DNA from: Desmodus rotundus
Taxonomy: Eukaryota; Chordata; Mammalia; Chiroptera; Phyllostomidae
Direction: 5' to 3'
Assembly (NCBI RefSeq): GCF_022682495.2
Contig: NC_071396.1
Coordinates: 57,987,159-58,051,158, forward strand
Length of the DNA: 64,000 bases
In this document: positions 46,541-58,920 of the stretch, one piece after another
Layout of the letters: each line of letters opens with the position of its first letter
How positions within the stretch are numbered: position 1 is the first letter of the stretch
Translations under genes and position numbers: made by a program
Notes under the pieces: model-generated
Seen by the model: the letters and a program-made list of their open reading frames with translations, nothing else
The model's database searches: none
Told to the model about the DNA's origin: nothing

Positions 46541-47159
46541 AGGGTCTTTGGTGCTTATGGCATAAGGCCTGAAATTCATCTGCAAGTGACTACAAACAGA
46601 GGTATTTTTTAAAAAGTGCCACAATGCAATAAAATTGGGGAGGCAGAACTCTCATCTTGGTGTCAGATGATCAAGAACAAGCCACTGACCCTGCCAGAGC
46701 TTTAAGCAACTCAAATAAATCTATGGTAAAGGATGAAGCCACAAGGCCAGGCAGGGCAGGTTTCTGAGGCCAAGCAGGTCAATGCTAATAATTCCAAGCA
46801 CTAATTTATTTTTTTTTAAAGTCAGGTTTATCTTTCGGTAGCACCTGTGCAAATAAATATCCTCAGGAAGCAGGTTAGAAACAAAGGAAATTATTTTAGT
46901 CTTCCCCCAAGACAAGAGAGGCATCATCATAACACAAGAGATATAGAAAGAGGGAAAGTCAACTTCTCTCTCAACGGCAAAACTTGTTTCTTCTCCTGCC
47001 AAGAGATGATAACTGTGTTAACTATGTTCTTCCCACTCCAAGTGAACCAAGGCCACTTCAAAGCAGCATGAGCCTAATCATACAGCATAAGAAAATAAAA
47101 GAACCAATTAACAAAAAACAACTCAAATAATCCAGGGGAGAATGGAAGCAGAAATCTCT
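46541..47159. other. No gene recognised
   Basis: Overlapping ORFs of 93 and 74 codons on opposite strands lack motifs. Confidence 0.4.
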
Positions 47160-47270
47160 ATTTTTTTTATTGTCATTCATGTACAGTTGTCTCCATTTTC
47201 ACCCCACCACACCTCCCACCCCACCCATCCCCACCTCTCACCCTCAAACCTACCCCCTTGACAAATTGAC
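47160..47270 (-). mobile_element. 5'-truncated L1 3'UTR end, minus strand
   Basis: The reverse complement ends 'aatggagacaactgtacatg' and 'aatgacaataaaaaaaat', like the 3' tail of the L1 at 56.8 kb, and has the same GGTGGGG-rich polypurine stretch upstream. About 110 bp. Confidence 0.7.
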
Positions 47271-48909
47271 TTATCCTTAAACTGCTCCTCAATGAGCGTG
47301 GGGCTAAGGTTGGAGGCTCCTGGGCAAATCAGGTCCTCAGAAATCAGACCGGGTTAAACACCTGCTCCATTTCTGGACTTTGGAGTCCCATTTTTATGAG
47401 CTATGCAATATAGAGGAGAAACATCACCCTCAGGACCTGGCTTGGAGGGTGCAGTTAGATGATCAAGGGTCTAGAAGAGTGTCCAGCAGACAGTAGCAGT
47501 TTCCAAAACATCAGTTTCCCCTGTACCTTCTTAGTGGCAAATGACTCTTCAGCCTTTGCTCAGCCTCCCACATCCACGCCCCAGAGCCACACTTTCCATC
47601 CTGATGGTGCCCTTCTGCCAGTGATGTCACTTTCCCTCTCCTTTTCCCTCTTCCAGCAGACCTGGAAGCTATAGTAGCAATGGAGAAATGGATGTCCAGC
47701 CTTCAGAACACTTGTCACATGCCCTCTTCTCAGGCTCTTCAAAAGCCACCAGAAAAGATCTCCCAGGTTAAAACCCACCCACCACACACACAAGAGGCTC
47801 TCCAAGCTCCTGAGCTCTGGGCCATACCTGCCTCTGCAGCTCGCTCACACCCTGATGGTTCTTCTGTGAACTTCATATTCCAGCTCTTCCTTCATCTCCG
47901 TTCTTTGTCTACTCCAAGTTCTCTAGTTGGAAAGCATCCTATCTTCTCCACTAGCAAAGTCTCAACCATCCTTCAAAGTCAATAAAATAGCCCCTCCTTC
48001 TCACTTACCACATGACTGATGCCCTAGCTTCACCGCCTCCCACTTCCCCCACACTTGAAAGTGGCAGCCACTGACTGTTCCTCTTCTTTGGCCAGGTATA
48101 CTCTCATACTGCTGACCACTCAGGTTGTGCCTTGGGTCACCTCTGCCCTTTCTTTTTTTCTTCCAGGAAACCTCTAGTTTACCCTCTAGGGTATGCACAT
48201 TTTATGTTCCTTTTCATAAACCCCTTACAACTCAGCATCTCATCTTAACTGGCTGTTGGTGCTGCCCCTGTTTTTCCCTCACCTTGGGACTAGGAGGCTC
48301 CTTGAACACAGGCACATGCCCACGTGCCCTCACTTACAAAAAAAAGAAAAACAAAAAAACCACAATATAGGTTTGCAGAAACTCTGAATAAGTGGTGAAT
48401 ACAAGCTCAAGTATCTCCAGGACCCAAATAGGTAACAGAAAGAAGAGGTACTCTGAAGACCACATACCCCTTCTATTCAGCTTAGGCCACACTGAAGCAT
48501 GGCTCCATGGACATGAGAGTCTCCTTGTTTCCAGACAAGCCAGGAATCTTGGTTGGTATATGGGATCTCCTGATTTTTAAATGCTGGTGATGAGTTTTTT
48601 AATTTTTTTAAACTGTTGTATGGGCCATTAAAACATATCTGCAGGCCAGACCCTGGAGAAGACCCTAATGTGAGATGAGATCCTACCAAGGAAAGAACAG
48701 TAAGATGACCCATCTCCTGCCAGGCACTAAGGACAGAATGGACAGATCCACGAAGAGCACAGAAGGGACCCTAACAGGTCTTCCAGAAACAAGCAAATGA
48801 CACTTGCTACAAACCTACCATAGCCCAGATAATGTGTTGGGCACATTTAATCCTCTCAATATATATTCATTTATTTAATTCAATTCAACTCAATTATTTG
48901 TTTAACTCA
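47271..48909. other. No gene recognised; A-run at 48,338-48,358
   Basis: No retrocopy or domain found. The 101-codon ORF at 47,680-47,985 shows no recognisable feature. Confidence 0.4.
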
Positions 48910-50290
48910 AATATTATTGGGTAAAGATAATCCACAGAATGAGTGAAAATATTTGCAAATCATATATCAAACAGGGATGGTATCCAGAGTACATAAAGAA
49001 CTCTTACAATTCATTAATAAAAAGCCAAATAACCCAATTAAAATAGGGTAAAGAATCTGAACAGATAGTTCTTTAAGGATATACAAATGGCAACAAGCAC
49101 ATGAAAACATGTTAAGTATCACTAGCCTCCAGGGAAATGAAATGAAAATGCACTGAGATACTAACTCAAACCCACTATGATGGCTATAATCCAAAAGACA
49201 GACTGATAACAAGTATTGGTGAGGATGTGGAGAAATTAGAATGCTAATGCATGGCTGGTGGGAAAGTACAATAAAATGGTACAGCTGCTATGGAAAACAG
49301 TCTGGCAGTTTCTCAGGAGATAGAAATAAAGTTACCCTATAAGCCAGCAATTACACTCCTAGGTCTATACCCAAGAGAATGAAAGCATAAATCCACACAA
49401 AGACTTGCACACCAATGTTCATGGCAGGATTATTTATGAAACATGAAAATAATCCAGATGTCCTTCAACTGATGAAAGACTAAAAGACAAAAAAGTGGTC
49501 TATACATTTAATGGAATACTATTCAGCCCTAAAAAAAAACCAAGTTCAGCTGGGGGAAGGGGAATGGGGAGTTACTGTTTACTGGGTATAGAGTTTCAGT
49601 TTTGTAAGATGAAAAGAGTTCTGGAGATGGATATCACTGAACTATAAATATAAAAATGGTTAATTAAGATGGTAAATTTAATGTAATGTATTCTTTACCA
49701 CAATTAAAAATAAAAACAGACTTTGAAAACAGGGATGACGTATAATTCACGCTACAACATGGGTGAACCTTGAAAGCATTACATTAAGTGAAAGAAGCCA
49801 GACACAAAAGGCCACATATTGTATGATTCAATTTAAATATATGAAATGTCCAGAAAAGGCAAATCTAAAAAAACATTAAGTAGATTAGTGTTCGCTTAGG
49901 TCTATGGGAGAGGATAATGGAGAGTGACTGCTAATGAGTATGGGGTTTCTTTTTTTAGTGATGAAAATATTCTCATATTGTACAATAGCTACACAACTCT
50001 AAATATACAGGAGATGGCAAAAGTAAGTCTACAGTTTTGAGTACATGAAACAGTTTATTTTTGTATTACTGTTTAATTATTGCATTAATATTTGTATTAT
50101 TAGCTTATTATTGTTATTATTTCATATCCTTACTTATGATTTATCTTGTATGTAATGATGGCTGGTAATTTAACAAACAACTGTAAAACCACTTTTCCTC
50201 ACGCCTCTACTGAAAACCACTGAAGTATACACTTGAAATAGGTGAATTTATGGAGTGTGAATTATACCTCAATAAAAATGTTTAAAAACA
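48910..50290 (+). repeat. Old L1 (L1M-like) ORF2 C-terminus and 3'UTR
   Basis: Old L1 words follow in order: 'aaatatttgcaaatcatata', 'ataacccaattaaaataggg', 'ggatgtggagaaattagaat', 'gaatactattcagccctaaa', 'gtgaaccttgaaagcattac' and 'aagaagccagacacaaaagg', ending 'ttatacctcaataaaaatg'. The order is disturbed at 49,545-49,735, where a 3'UTR-like piece sits before the ORF2 end, suggesting an insertion or a local duplication. A MITE interrupts it at 50,008-50,207. Confidence 0.7.
50008..50207. mobile_element. Tc1/mariner-type MITE, 200 bp, inside old L1
   Basis: TA dinucleotides flank it (50,006-50,007 and 50,208-50,209). The left terminus 'ggcaaaagtaagtctacagt' pairs with the reverse complement of 'actgtaaaaccacttttcc' at the right. 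The AT-rich centre is full of 'attatt' units. It splits the old L1 sequence exactly. No coding capacity. Confidence 0.75.
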
Positions 50291-50842
50291 TTATTGAGTA
50301 TCTTCTATGTGTCTGACCCCCAGAGTGATTCATACATCTCTGTCCCTGTAATGCCCCCTGTGAGGCTAAAGGGAACAACAAGTGGAAGCCAGATAGGCAG
50401 AAAATGGCAGGGAGGTAGGTAGGAGCTGAACCCACTGGCTTGTGCACCCAACTGGGACACCTAGCCAGTCTTCTGAAGAACAGAGTGAACAGTCAACAGA
50501 ATCCCAGCTTATAGGAAGTTTGGAAGCCAAACATTGCAGAGGATGTTTAAAAGCACATGTCCCTGATCACATACAACATAAGGTGGGAGTCGTGAATACC
50601 AGTAAACCCGTTGGAGGAAAGAACCCACCAACAAAGGAGCCACCAACACATAAAACCCAAGCACAACAAGGGAGACCACACAAACAAAAGAAAGGGCAGC
50701 CCTAGAGCATCCATACAAGGACAACAAAAAGACCAAGTGACTGAGTCCCACAGAACTCCTACCACAGAAGTTCACCAGATAAAGACAGCCAGCAAAGCAA
50801 AGCATCAGGAATTGCAGGAAAAATCAAAAAGATTCACCTAAA

Positions 50843-51745
50843 ATGGGGAGACAAAGAAAGAATATGCAATCAAAAGGAATGGAAGAATCCCCAGAAAAAG
50901 GGCTAAATGAAATTGAGGCAAACTATCAGATATAGAATTCAAAAGGATGCTTATAAGGATGCTCTAGGAACAGACAGACATCTATAAGAAACTGAGTGAG
51001 AACTATAACAGTATGAAAAAGGGCATAGAAATTATAAACAGGAACCAGGAAGAAATGAAGAATACAATTTCTGAAATAAAAAACAAACTAGAAGGAATTG
51101 CAAGCAGGATGGATGAAGCAGAGGACTGAATTAGTGAGCTGGAAGACAAAGTAGACAGAAATACCCACTTAGAGCAGCAAACATGAAAAAAAAATAAAAA
51201 ATACAAAGACAGCTTAAGTGAACTGCAGGACAACATAAAATGCAACAACATTCAAATGATAGGTAGGATATGAGAAGGAGAAGAAAAGGAGCGAGGGATA
51301 GAAACCCTGTTTGAAAAAATAATGACAAAAATCTTTCCTAGCTTGGAGAGGGGAAAAACCACACAAGGTCAGGAAACACAGAGGGTTGCAATCAAGATGA
51401 ACCCAAAGAGGCTCACTCTAAGACACAGCATAATTAAAATGCCAAGTTTTAAAGACACAGAGAGAATCTTAAAAGCAGCAAGGGAGAAACAAGAAGTAAC
51501 ATATAAAAGAGCTCCAATAGACCAGCAGCTGATTTCTCAACAGAAACACTACAAGCCAGGAGGGAATGGCAAGAAATATTCCAAGTAATTAATTAAAAGC
51601 AAAGCCTGCAACCAAGACTACTCTACCCAGAAAGGGTCTCAATTATAATGGAAGGGGAAATAATGGCATTCCAAGACAAATGAGAGTTGAAAGAACACAC
51701 CACAACCAAACCAGCATTGCAAGATACGTTAAAGGAACTGCTTTA
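50843..51745 (+). pseudogene. L1 ORF1, broken
   Basis: It starts MGRQRKNMQSKGMEESPEKG at ATG 50,843, the usual L1 ORF1 N-terminus, and hits a stop about 30 codons in. Later pieces read GKTTQGQETQRVAIKMNPKR and LKAAREKQEVTYKRAPI in another frame, and the end 'aaaggaactgctttaa' is the L1 ORF1 C-terminus. Non-functional. Confidence 0.85.
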
Positions 51746-54700
51746 AGAAGAGGAAGGAAAAGAATGAAAGAGAGAGAGAGAGGAACACAAGTACAAGGTG
51801 GAAAAAAATTAATAAGTACCTATCAATAATAAATAACCTTAAATGTTAATGGATTAAATGCTCCAATCAAAAGGCATAGGGTAGCTGAATGGATAAGAAA
51901 ACATGACCCACACAAATGCTGCCTACAAGAGACCCACCTCAGAACAAAAGACCTACACAGACTGAAAGTGAGGGGTTGTAAGTAAATATTTCAAACAAAT
52001 GGACACAAAACAAAAGCTGGGGTAGCAATACTTGTATCAGACAAAATGGACTTCAAAGCAAAAGCCATAAAAAGAGATACTGAAGGACACTTCATAATAC
52101 TCAAGGGAAGAATCCAACAAATTGACATAAATATTGTAAACATATATGTACCCAATAAAGGGCACCCAAATATATAAGGAAAATCTTGTAGGACTTCAAG
52201 AAAAATATAGAAAGCAACACACTTATAGTATGGGATTTTTAACTCCCCGCTGTCAAAAATGGATAGATCTTCCAAACAAAATATCAACAAGGACATTACA
52301 GTGTTGAATAATGCCCTAGACCAAATGTACTGAACTGATATATATAGAACCTTTCATCCCAAAGAAGCAAAATACACATTCTTTTCAAACACACATGGAA
52401 CATTTTCAAAGATGGACTACATGATAGGACACAAAGCAAGCCTCAACAAATTCAAGAAAATTGAAATCACATCAAGCATGATTTCCCATCAGATTTCGCA
52501 TCACATCAGATGACAAGGGCCTGAAACTAGAAACCAACCTCAACAAAAAAACTCAAAAACACTCAAATTCATGGATATTGAATAGCATGCTATTAAACAA
52601 TGAATGGGTCAAGAATGAGATCAAGGAAGAAATAAAAAACCTAGAAACAAATTAAAATGAACACACAACAGTCCAACACTTATGGGACATGGCGAAGGCA
52701 GTCCTGAAAGGGAAATTCATTGTGATACAGGCCTAAAAAAGATAGAAACACTTCAAATAAACAACCTAACTCTACATCTACAAGAACTGGACGAACAACA
52801 ACAAACAAAGCCAAGAGCAAGTAGAAGGAAATAATCAAGGCCAGAGCAAATTAAACAACACAGAGACTAAAAGAACACTCCAAGAATCAATAAATCCAGG
52901 AACTGGTTTTTTGGAAAGATAAACAAAATCGACAAGCCTTTAAGCAGACTCATTAAGAAAAAGACAGGACCTAAATGAACAAAATTAGAAATCAAAGAGG
53001 ACAGATTACAACTGATACCATAAAAATACAATGAATTGTAAGAAATTATTGCCAACAACTATACACCAAGGAATTTGAAAACCAGGGTGAATTGGAATAA
53101 TTTCTAGAAAAATATAATCTCCCAAAATGACATAAAGAAGGAACAGAAAGCCTGAACAGACCAATAACTGCTGATGAAATCGAAGCAGTAATCAAAAACC
53201 TCCCTGCACACAAAAGCCCTGGAACAGATGGTTTCACAGGAGAATTTTACAAAACACTTAAGGAAGAGCTAATTCCTATCCTTCTCAGACTACTCCAAAA
53301 AAACCAAGAAGTCAGACGACTCCCAAAATCTTTCTATGAACCCAGTATTATCGTAATCTCAAAACCAGATAAAGACACAAAGAAGAAAGAAAATACAAGG
53401 CCAATATCACTGATGAACATAGACACTAAAATCCTCAACAAAATATTGGCAAACTGCATACAGAAATACATTAAAAAGATCATAAATCATGATCAAGTGG
53501 GGTTCATTCCAGGGATGCAAGGATGCTACAATATTTGTAAATCAATAAACATAATACACCACATAAAGAAAAGCAAAGACAAAAATCACATGATCATATC
53601 AATAGATGCAGAAAAAGCATTTGATAAGGTACAGCACCCATTTATGATAAAAACACTCAGCAAAGTGGGAATTGAGGGCGGATTCCACAACATAATAAAG
53701 GCAATATATGGCCTACAGCCAATATGCCTACAGCCAACAACATACTCAATGGGCAAAAAGTCAAAGCTTTCCCACTAAGATCAGGAACAAGACCAGGATG
53801 TCTGCTTTCACCACTTCAATTCAACATAGTGTTGGTAGTCCTTGCCACAGCAATCAGACAAGAAAAAGAAAAAAAAAAGGCATCCAAATTGGAAAGGAGA
53901 AAGTAAAACTGTCACTATTTGCAGATGATATGATAGTATATACAGAAAACCCTATAGACTCTACCAAAAAACTACTCGACCTAATAAGCAAATTTGGCAA
54001 AATAGCAGGATACAAAGTCGATATTCAGAAATTGAAGGCATTTTGTACACCAACAATGAAATATCAAAATCAGAAATCACGGAAAAAATCCCCCTTGCTA
54101 TAGCAACAAGAAAAATAATGTACCTAGGAATAAACCTAACCAAGGAGGTGGAAGACCTGTACTCAGAAAACTACACAACACTGAAGAAAGAACTACACAA
54201 CACTTAAGGGAGACAAAAATAAATAGAAGAATATGCCACAGTCATGGAATGGAAGAATTAACATCACTTAAATGTCCATATTACCCAAAGCAATTTATAG
54301 ATTTAACACAATCCCTATTAAAATACCAATGACACATTTCACAGATATAGAACAAGCATTTCAAAAGTTTATATGGAACCATAAACAACGCTGAATAGCC
54401 ATGGCAACTTTGAGAAAGAAGAACAAAGCAGGAGGGATCACAATACCTGATATCAAACTGTATTCCAAGGCCACTGTAATCAAAACAGCCTGATACTGGC
54501 ATAAAAACAGGCACATAGAGCAAGGGAACAGAACAGACAGCCCAGAAATAAACCCAAGATTCTATGGTCAATTAATATTTAACAAAGGGAGCAAAAGCAT
54601 AAAATGGAGTAAAAATAGCCTCTTCAATAAATGATTTTGTGATATCTGGACAGCTACATGCAAGAATATGAAACTCAAGCACCAACTTACACAATACACA

Positions 54701-55047
54701 AAAATAAATTCAAGGTAGATAAAAGACTTAAATATAAGTCATGACACCATAAAAGTCCTAGAGGAGAACAAGGCAAGAAAACCTCAGTAATATTCCACGC
54801 AGCAATATTTTCACTGATATAACCCCTAAACAAGGGACATAAAGGAAAGAATAAACAAATGGGACCTCATCAAAATAAAAAGCTTCTGCACGACTAAAGA
54901 AAACATCAGCAAAATGAAAGGGGAACCAACTGTATGGGAAAGTATATTTGCAAATGGCACCTCGGACAAGGGTTTGATCTCCAAAATATATAAAGAAATC
55001 ACACAACTCCACCCCAGGAAGATAAACCACCCAATTTAAAAATGGCC

Positions 55048-55960
55048 AGGTGTTCGCAGCTGCTGTTGCTCTCTAACGCCAGCACCTCCTCCAGCTCACC
55101 TAGCTCCAGCTGAAGGAGAAGGGGTGTAAGTAAAGAGGTCCCTATACCATGGCTCATACAAAGCTGAGTGCCCACAAATTGTCTGGTGGTAAAGTACGGA
55201 GGTAGCAACTGGCTACCAAACCCACTCGCAAGAGTGCGCCCTCTACTGGAATGGTGAAGAAACTCCAGCCTTACAGGCCTGGCACTGTGGCACTTGGTGA
55301 AATTAGACGTTATCAGAAGTCCACTGAACTTCTGATTTGCAAACTTCCCTCCCAGCGACTGGTGCAAGAAATTGCTCAGAACTTCAAAACAGATCTGCGC
55401 TTCCAGAGTGCGGCTATTGGTGCTTTGCAGGAGGCAAGTGAAGCCTATCTGGCTGGCCTTTTTGAAGACACCAACCTGTGTGCTGTCCATGCCAAATGTG
55501 TAACAATTATGCCAAAAGACATCCAGCTAGCACGCAGCATACGTGGAGAACGTGCGTAAGAATCCACTATGACGGGAAACATTTCATTCTTTAAAAAAAA
55601 AATTATCTTCTTCCTGTTATTGGTAGTTCTAAACATTAGTTATATTTTTCTATGGGGTCAAAAAGGTACGTAAGTATATGATTGCAAGTGGAAAATAGGG
55701 GACAGAAATCAGGTATTGGCAGTTTTTCCATTTTCACTTGTGTGTGAATTTTTTAAATATAAATGTGGGGACATTAGGCATTAATGCAAGTCAAGGTGTT
55801 TCAGTGAATAAGTTTCAAGCAGTTCAACTTTATAACAATATAAATAAACCTGTTACATTTTTCTGGACAATGCCAGCATTTGGATTTTTTTAAAACAAGT
55901 AAATTTCTTATTGATGGCAACCAAAAAATAATAACACAGTAAAAAGATAAAAATAAAATT
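55048..55960 (+). pseudogene. H3-3A: Processed pseudogene of histone H3.3 (H3-3A)
   Basis: Intronless copy with 5'UTR, the complete 136-codon frame (ATG 55,149 to TAA 55,559, no indels) and a long 3'UTR. H3.3, not H3.1, is shown by Ser31 (KSAPST) and the [15 protein letters not shown] segment. The 3'UTR ('cttcctgttattggtagttc', 'cctgttacatttttctgg') is that of H3-3A, not H3-3B. Lys18 is a TAG stop at 55,203-55,205. Other losses include R2H, Q5L, R8H, S10L and several Arg-to-Cys/His/Gln changes of the CpG-decay kind. The target duplication is aatttaaaaatgg (55,033-55,045) and the similar aaaattaaaaatgg (55,965-55,978). The insertion lies inside L1 ORF2. Confidence 0.93.
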
Positions 55961-56158
55961 AAAAATGGGCAAAGGAGCTGAAGACACTTCTCCAAGGAGG
56001 ATATACAGAGGATCCAGAGACATATGAAAGGATGCTCAGCATCACTAGCCATCAGAGAGATGCAAATTAAAACCACAATGAGATACCACATCACACTAGT
56101 CAGAATGGCCATCATAAGCAAATCAACAAACAAGTGTTGGAAAGGATGTGGAGAAAGG

Positions 56159-56200
56159 GAACCCTAGTGCACTGTTGGTGAGAACAGTGCACTAGGGTTC
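56159..56200. repeat. Perfect 18-bp foldback inside L1 ORF2
   Basis: gaaccctagtgcactgtt (56,159-56,176) and its exact reverse complement (56,183-56,200) are separated by six bases. It is followed by a near-tandem duplication of a 'cattgtggaaaacagtatgg' unit at about 56,200 and 56,255. Confidence 0.9.
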
Positions 56201-56925
56201 ATTGTGGAAAACAGTATGGCATTTTCTCAGAAAACTAAAAATGAAACTGTGCATCCATTGTGGAAAACGGTATGGAATTTCCTCAGAAAACTTAAAATGG
56301 AACTGACTTTTGTCCCAGCAATTCCATTCCTGGGATTATACCCCAAGAATCCTGAAACACCAATTCCAAAGAACCTCTGCACCCCAATGTTCATAGCAGC
56401 ACAATTTACAATAGCCAAGTGCTGGAAGCAACCTAAGTGCCCACCAGTAAATGAAAGGATCAAACAACAATGGCACATTTACATGATGGAATACTACACA
56501 ACAGAAAGAAAGAAGGAGCGCCTACCCTTCACAACAGCATGGATGAGACTGGAGAGCATTATGCTCAGTGAAATAAGCCAGATGATGAAAGAGAAATACC
56601 ATATGATCTCATCTATAAGTGGAACCTAAATAAAACAAATAAGCAAGCAAAATATAACCAGACACATTGAAATAAAGAAGAAACTAACAGTAACCAGAGA
56701 GGAGGGGGGAGAGGGATAATAGTGGAAAATAGAGGAAGGTCCATCAAGGAACATGTAAAAAAGACACATAGAAAAAGCCAAAAGGGATAAGTTCGAGGGT
56801 GAGAGGCAGGGATGGGTGGGGCAGCGGGGGTGGGGCAGCAGGGGGTGAAGTGGCTGTGGTGGAGTGAAAATGGAGACAACTGTACTTGAACAACAATTTA
56901 AAAAAAAAAAACAAGTGGAAGCCAG

Positions 56926-58216
56926 CTTGCAGCAGAGGAGTGGAGGCATGAGGTGAAACTGGAGCCCAGCCCATGAGGGCTCATTCTGCTCCCCACCCCA
57001 CACCACCGAGGCCACGTCAGAAATGCAAGGCTGCACCTCACCAGGACTGAAGCCTCTGGATTACCCAAAGCACCAGAGCTACATGTACTGTCATCTTCAT
57101 TTAGCATAGTCTCCAAGTCATAAGAAGGCTCCAGCCAACAAAGAATGACGGAGCGGAGGGGGAGAGGATATGTCTCAGGGCTTAATTTATGAGTTGCTTC
57201 CTGGGATGCTTACTCAAATTTTATTTCAACCTGACTTTGAAGGAAAAACCCAAGAAGAATGCTGAGAGAAAACAAAGGAAATGCTAAGCGAGAAGTTTAA
57301 AAACAATTAATTTTAAATGATTACAGATTTACCAAAAGCTATGGCTATGATTTCCTTCTGACTTTGATTATAACCTTCCAGCAAAAATATCTGCCTCAAG
57401 AAGGCAAAGTCTTTGCATTATTTTCCATTCCTAGCATGACTACAAAAATATTCTTTGATTTAACATTTGATATGTTTTGTTCTCAAGGGCAAGCCCCATG
57501 AGAAGAAAAATGTACCCCAACAGAATGAAATATGACTACTGTTGCCATTTTTCTTTCCTGTTCTTCCTGCTCAAATATTCTGCATTAATTTAAACTCAAA
57601 GCTGCATCTCTGATGTGCTACTCCCACACTGTCACCCAAACTGAAATAAAGTCATCTGCTGTTCAACTCCAGGAAAAAGTGCTGCAGACCCAGCTCAACT
57701 TGAGTCTCCTAAAGATAGCTAAAGGCACTTCAACACGGAAGGAGATCAAGTGGAGTCAGAGACTGATAAAGTAGCAGACAAAACAGGAAAAGTTGTATTT
57801 GAATAGAAGTACACTTCGCATTGAGGGAGGCCAACTTCATACTGGACATAAAGAGGCTTTAAACAAATTAACACAAGAGACACCAGTATTTGCCTCAGCT
57901 TCCCTTGGCAGTAGAGAACATTGAAAAAGTAGCACTGGAGAGCAGGATCTTCATTTATGGTGCACATCTTTCAACAAAGCAGAAAAAATAAAAGGCAGTT
58001 CTTCCTGGGTATACCCAAAGGCTCAAGGACCCTAGGTCTGACAGATTGTAGGAGCTAAAGAAGTTAAAGTTAAGGACACATTTCCACTTATATCTACTTA
58101 TTTAAATATTCAATATTAAATGCCTCAATATTTTAAGACAAATATATATGAATACCATTATGTAACACGATGTATTTCTATGCAGATTCATAAAAAGACT
58201 AGGGACAAAGAAAACC
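56926..58216. other. No gene recognised
   Basis: No repeat, retrocopy or exon identified between the L1 and the solo LTR. Confidence 0.4.
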
Positions 58217-58222
58217 AGGTTG

Positions 58223-58920
58223 TGCTGGGAACCACTCTGCCTCATTTCAGAAGCTGTAATCCCCCATGGCTAAAGCTGAGTAAGAGACCTAGGGACCATA
58301 AGCCACTAAGGAGACAAAACTTATTTTCCTGGTAGGTGCACCAGCCTCTGTCCCCTTTTACTTCATCCTGCTTGGCTACGGGCAGATGACTGGTTAGCCA
58401 ATGACAGGTAAGATTCCTGAAGGTAGGGATGACATAAGACAGGCACAGTTGCGAAGGGGCCCTCAGGGAAGGATTTGGGGGGCTACAGAAAAAGTGGGTA
58501 ATGGACCCTTACCCCTTGGCTTTGACATAGCCTAAGTCCTCATTCTGTCTGCAAGAAGTCTCCTAATGTCTTGGCTGCCTTACTTCCCCTGCCTGACTTA
58601 AGCATAAAATAAGTTTGTTTCCCCAAAGTTTTATGGCCCTTTAGCTATCTGATCCTGACTCAGAATAAGCCCTCATAGTTCTTTGTATGTTATCTATTGT
58701 TTGATACTTACTGCCTGACAATGATTGATGAGCTTTACCTGTATTCCTATGCAAATTAAACCCAGTAAAAGCCCACTGAGGAACAGGCTCCTGGCCCTTC
58801 TCCTTTGAAAAATAGACCACCTTTCCTCCCCAAGCAGATCATGTCTTGGTAGACGAAGACTTATTCTCATCTGTGGCAGCTGCAGAGGCGGGGGGAGCTT
58901 TTGCACGGAACCCCCCCACA
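58223..58920 (+). mobile_element. Solo LTR of an endogenous retrovirus, exact 6-bp target duplication
   Basis: A 698-bp segment starts 'tgctgggaaccactctgcc' and ends 'cggaacccccccaca', giving TG...CA termini. It is flanked on both sides by aggttg (58,217-58,222 and 58,921-58,926). An 'aattaaa' polyadenylation-like signal lies near 58,756 and a pyrimidine/GC-rich U5-like part follows. A 6-bp duplication is usual for class II (betaretrovirus-like) ERVs. No gag, pol or env remains, as expected after LTR-LTR recombination. Orientation rests on the polyadenylation-like signal. Confidence 0.7.

Larger units (their letters stand above)
51830..56629 (+). pseudogene. L1 ORF2 (endonuclease / reverse transcriptase), broken and interrupted
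   Basis: The product would be the enzyme for target-primed reverse transcription. Visible parts: the endonuclease LQETHLR motif at about 51,922-51,942; the RT core at 53,413-53,778 with [31 protein letters not shown] (catalytic Asp) and [12 protein letters not shown] at 53,918-53,929 in [13 protein letters not shown]; and the C-terminal region 56,204-56,629 with FLGLYPKNPETPIPKNLC and MLSEISQMMKEKYHMISS. Stops and shifts occur throughout, the H3-3A copy splits it at 55,047, and a foldback duplication alters 56,159-56,290. Confidence 0.88.
50393..56909 (+). mobile_element. Degraded full-length L1 with perfect 16-bp target duplication
   Basis: The repeat aacaagtggaagccag is found at 50,377-50,392 and 56,910-56,925 without mismatch. 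Between them lie a 5'UTR (50,393-50,842), ORF1 (50,843-51,745), a short spacer, ORF2 (about 51,830-56,629) and a 3'UTR ending 'tggagacaactgtacttgaa' and poly(A). The H3-3A retrocopy (55,048-55,960) is inserted in ORF2. Without it the L1 is about 5.6 kb. Both ORFs carry several stops and shifts, so the element is dead. Confidence 0.92.
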
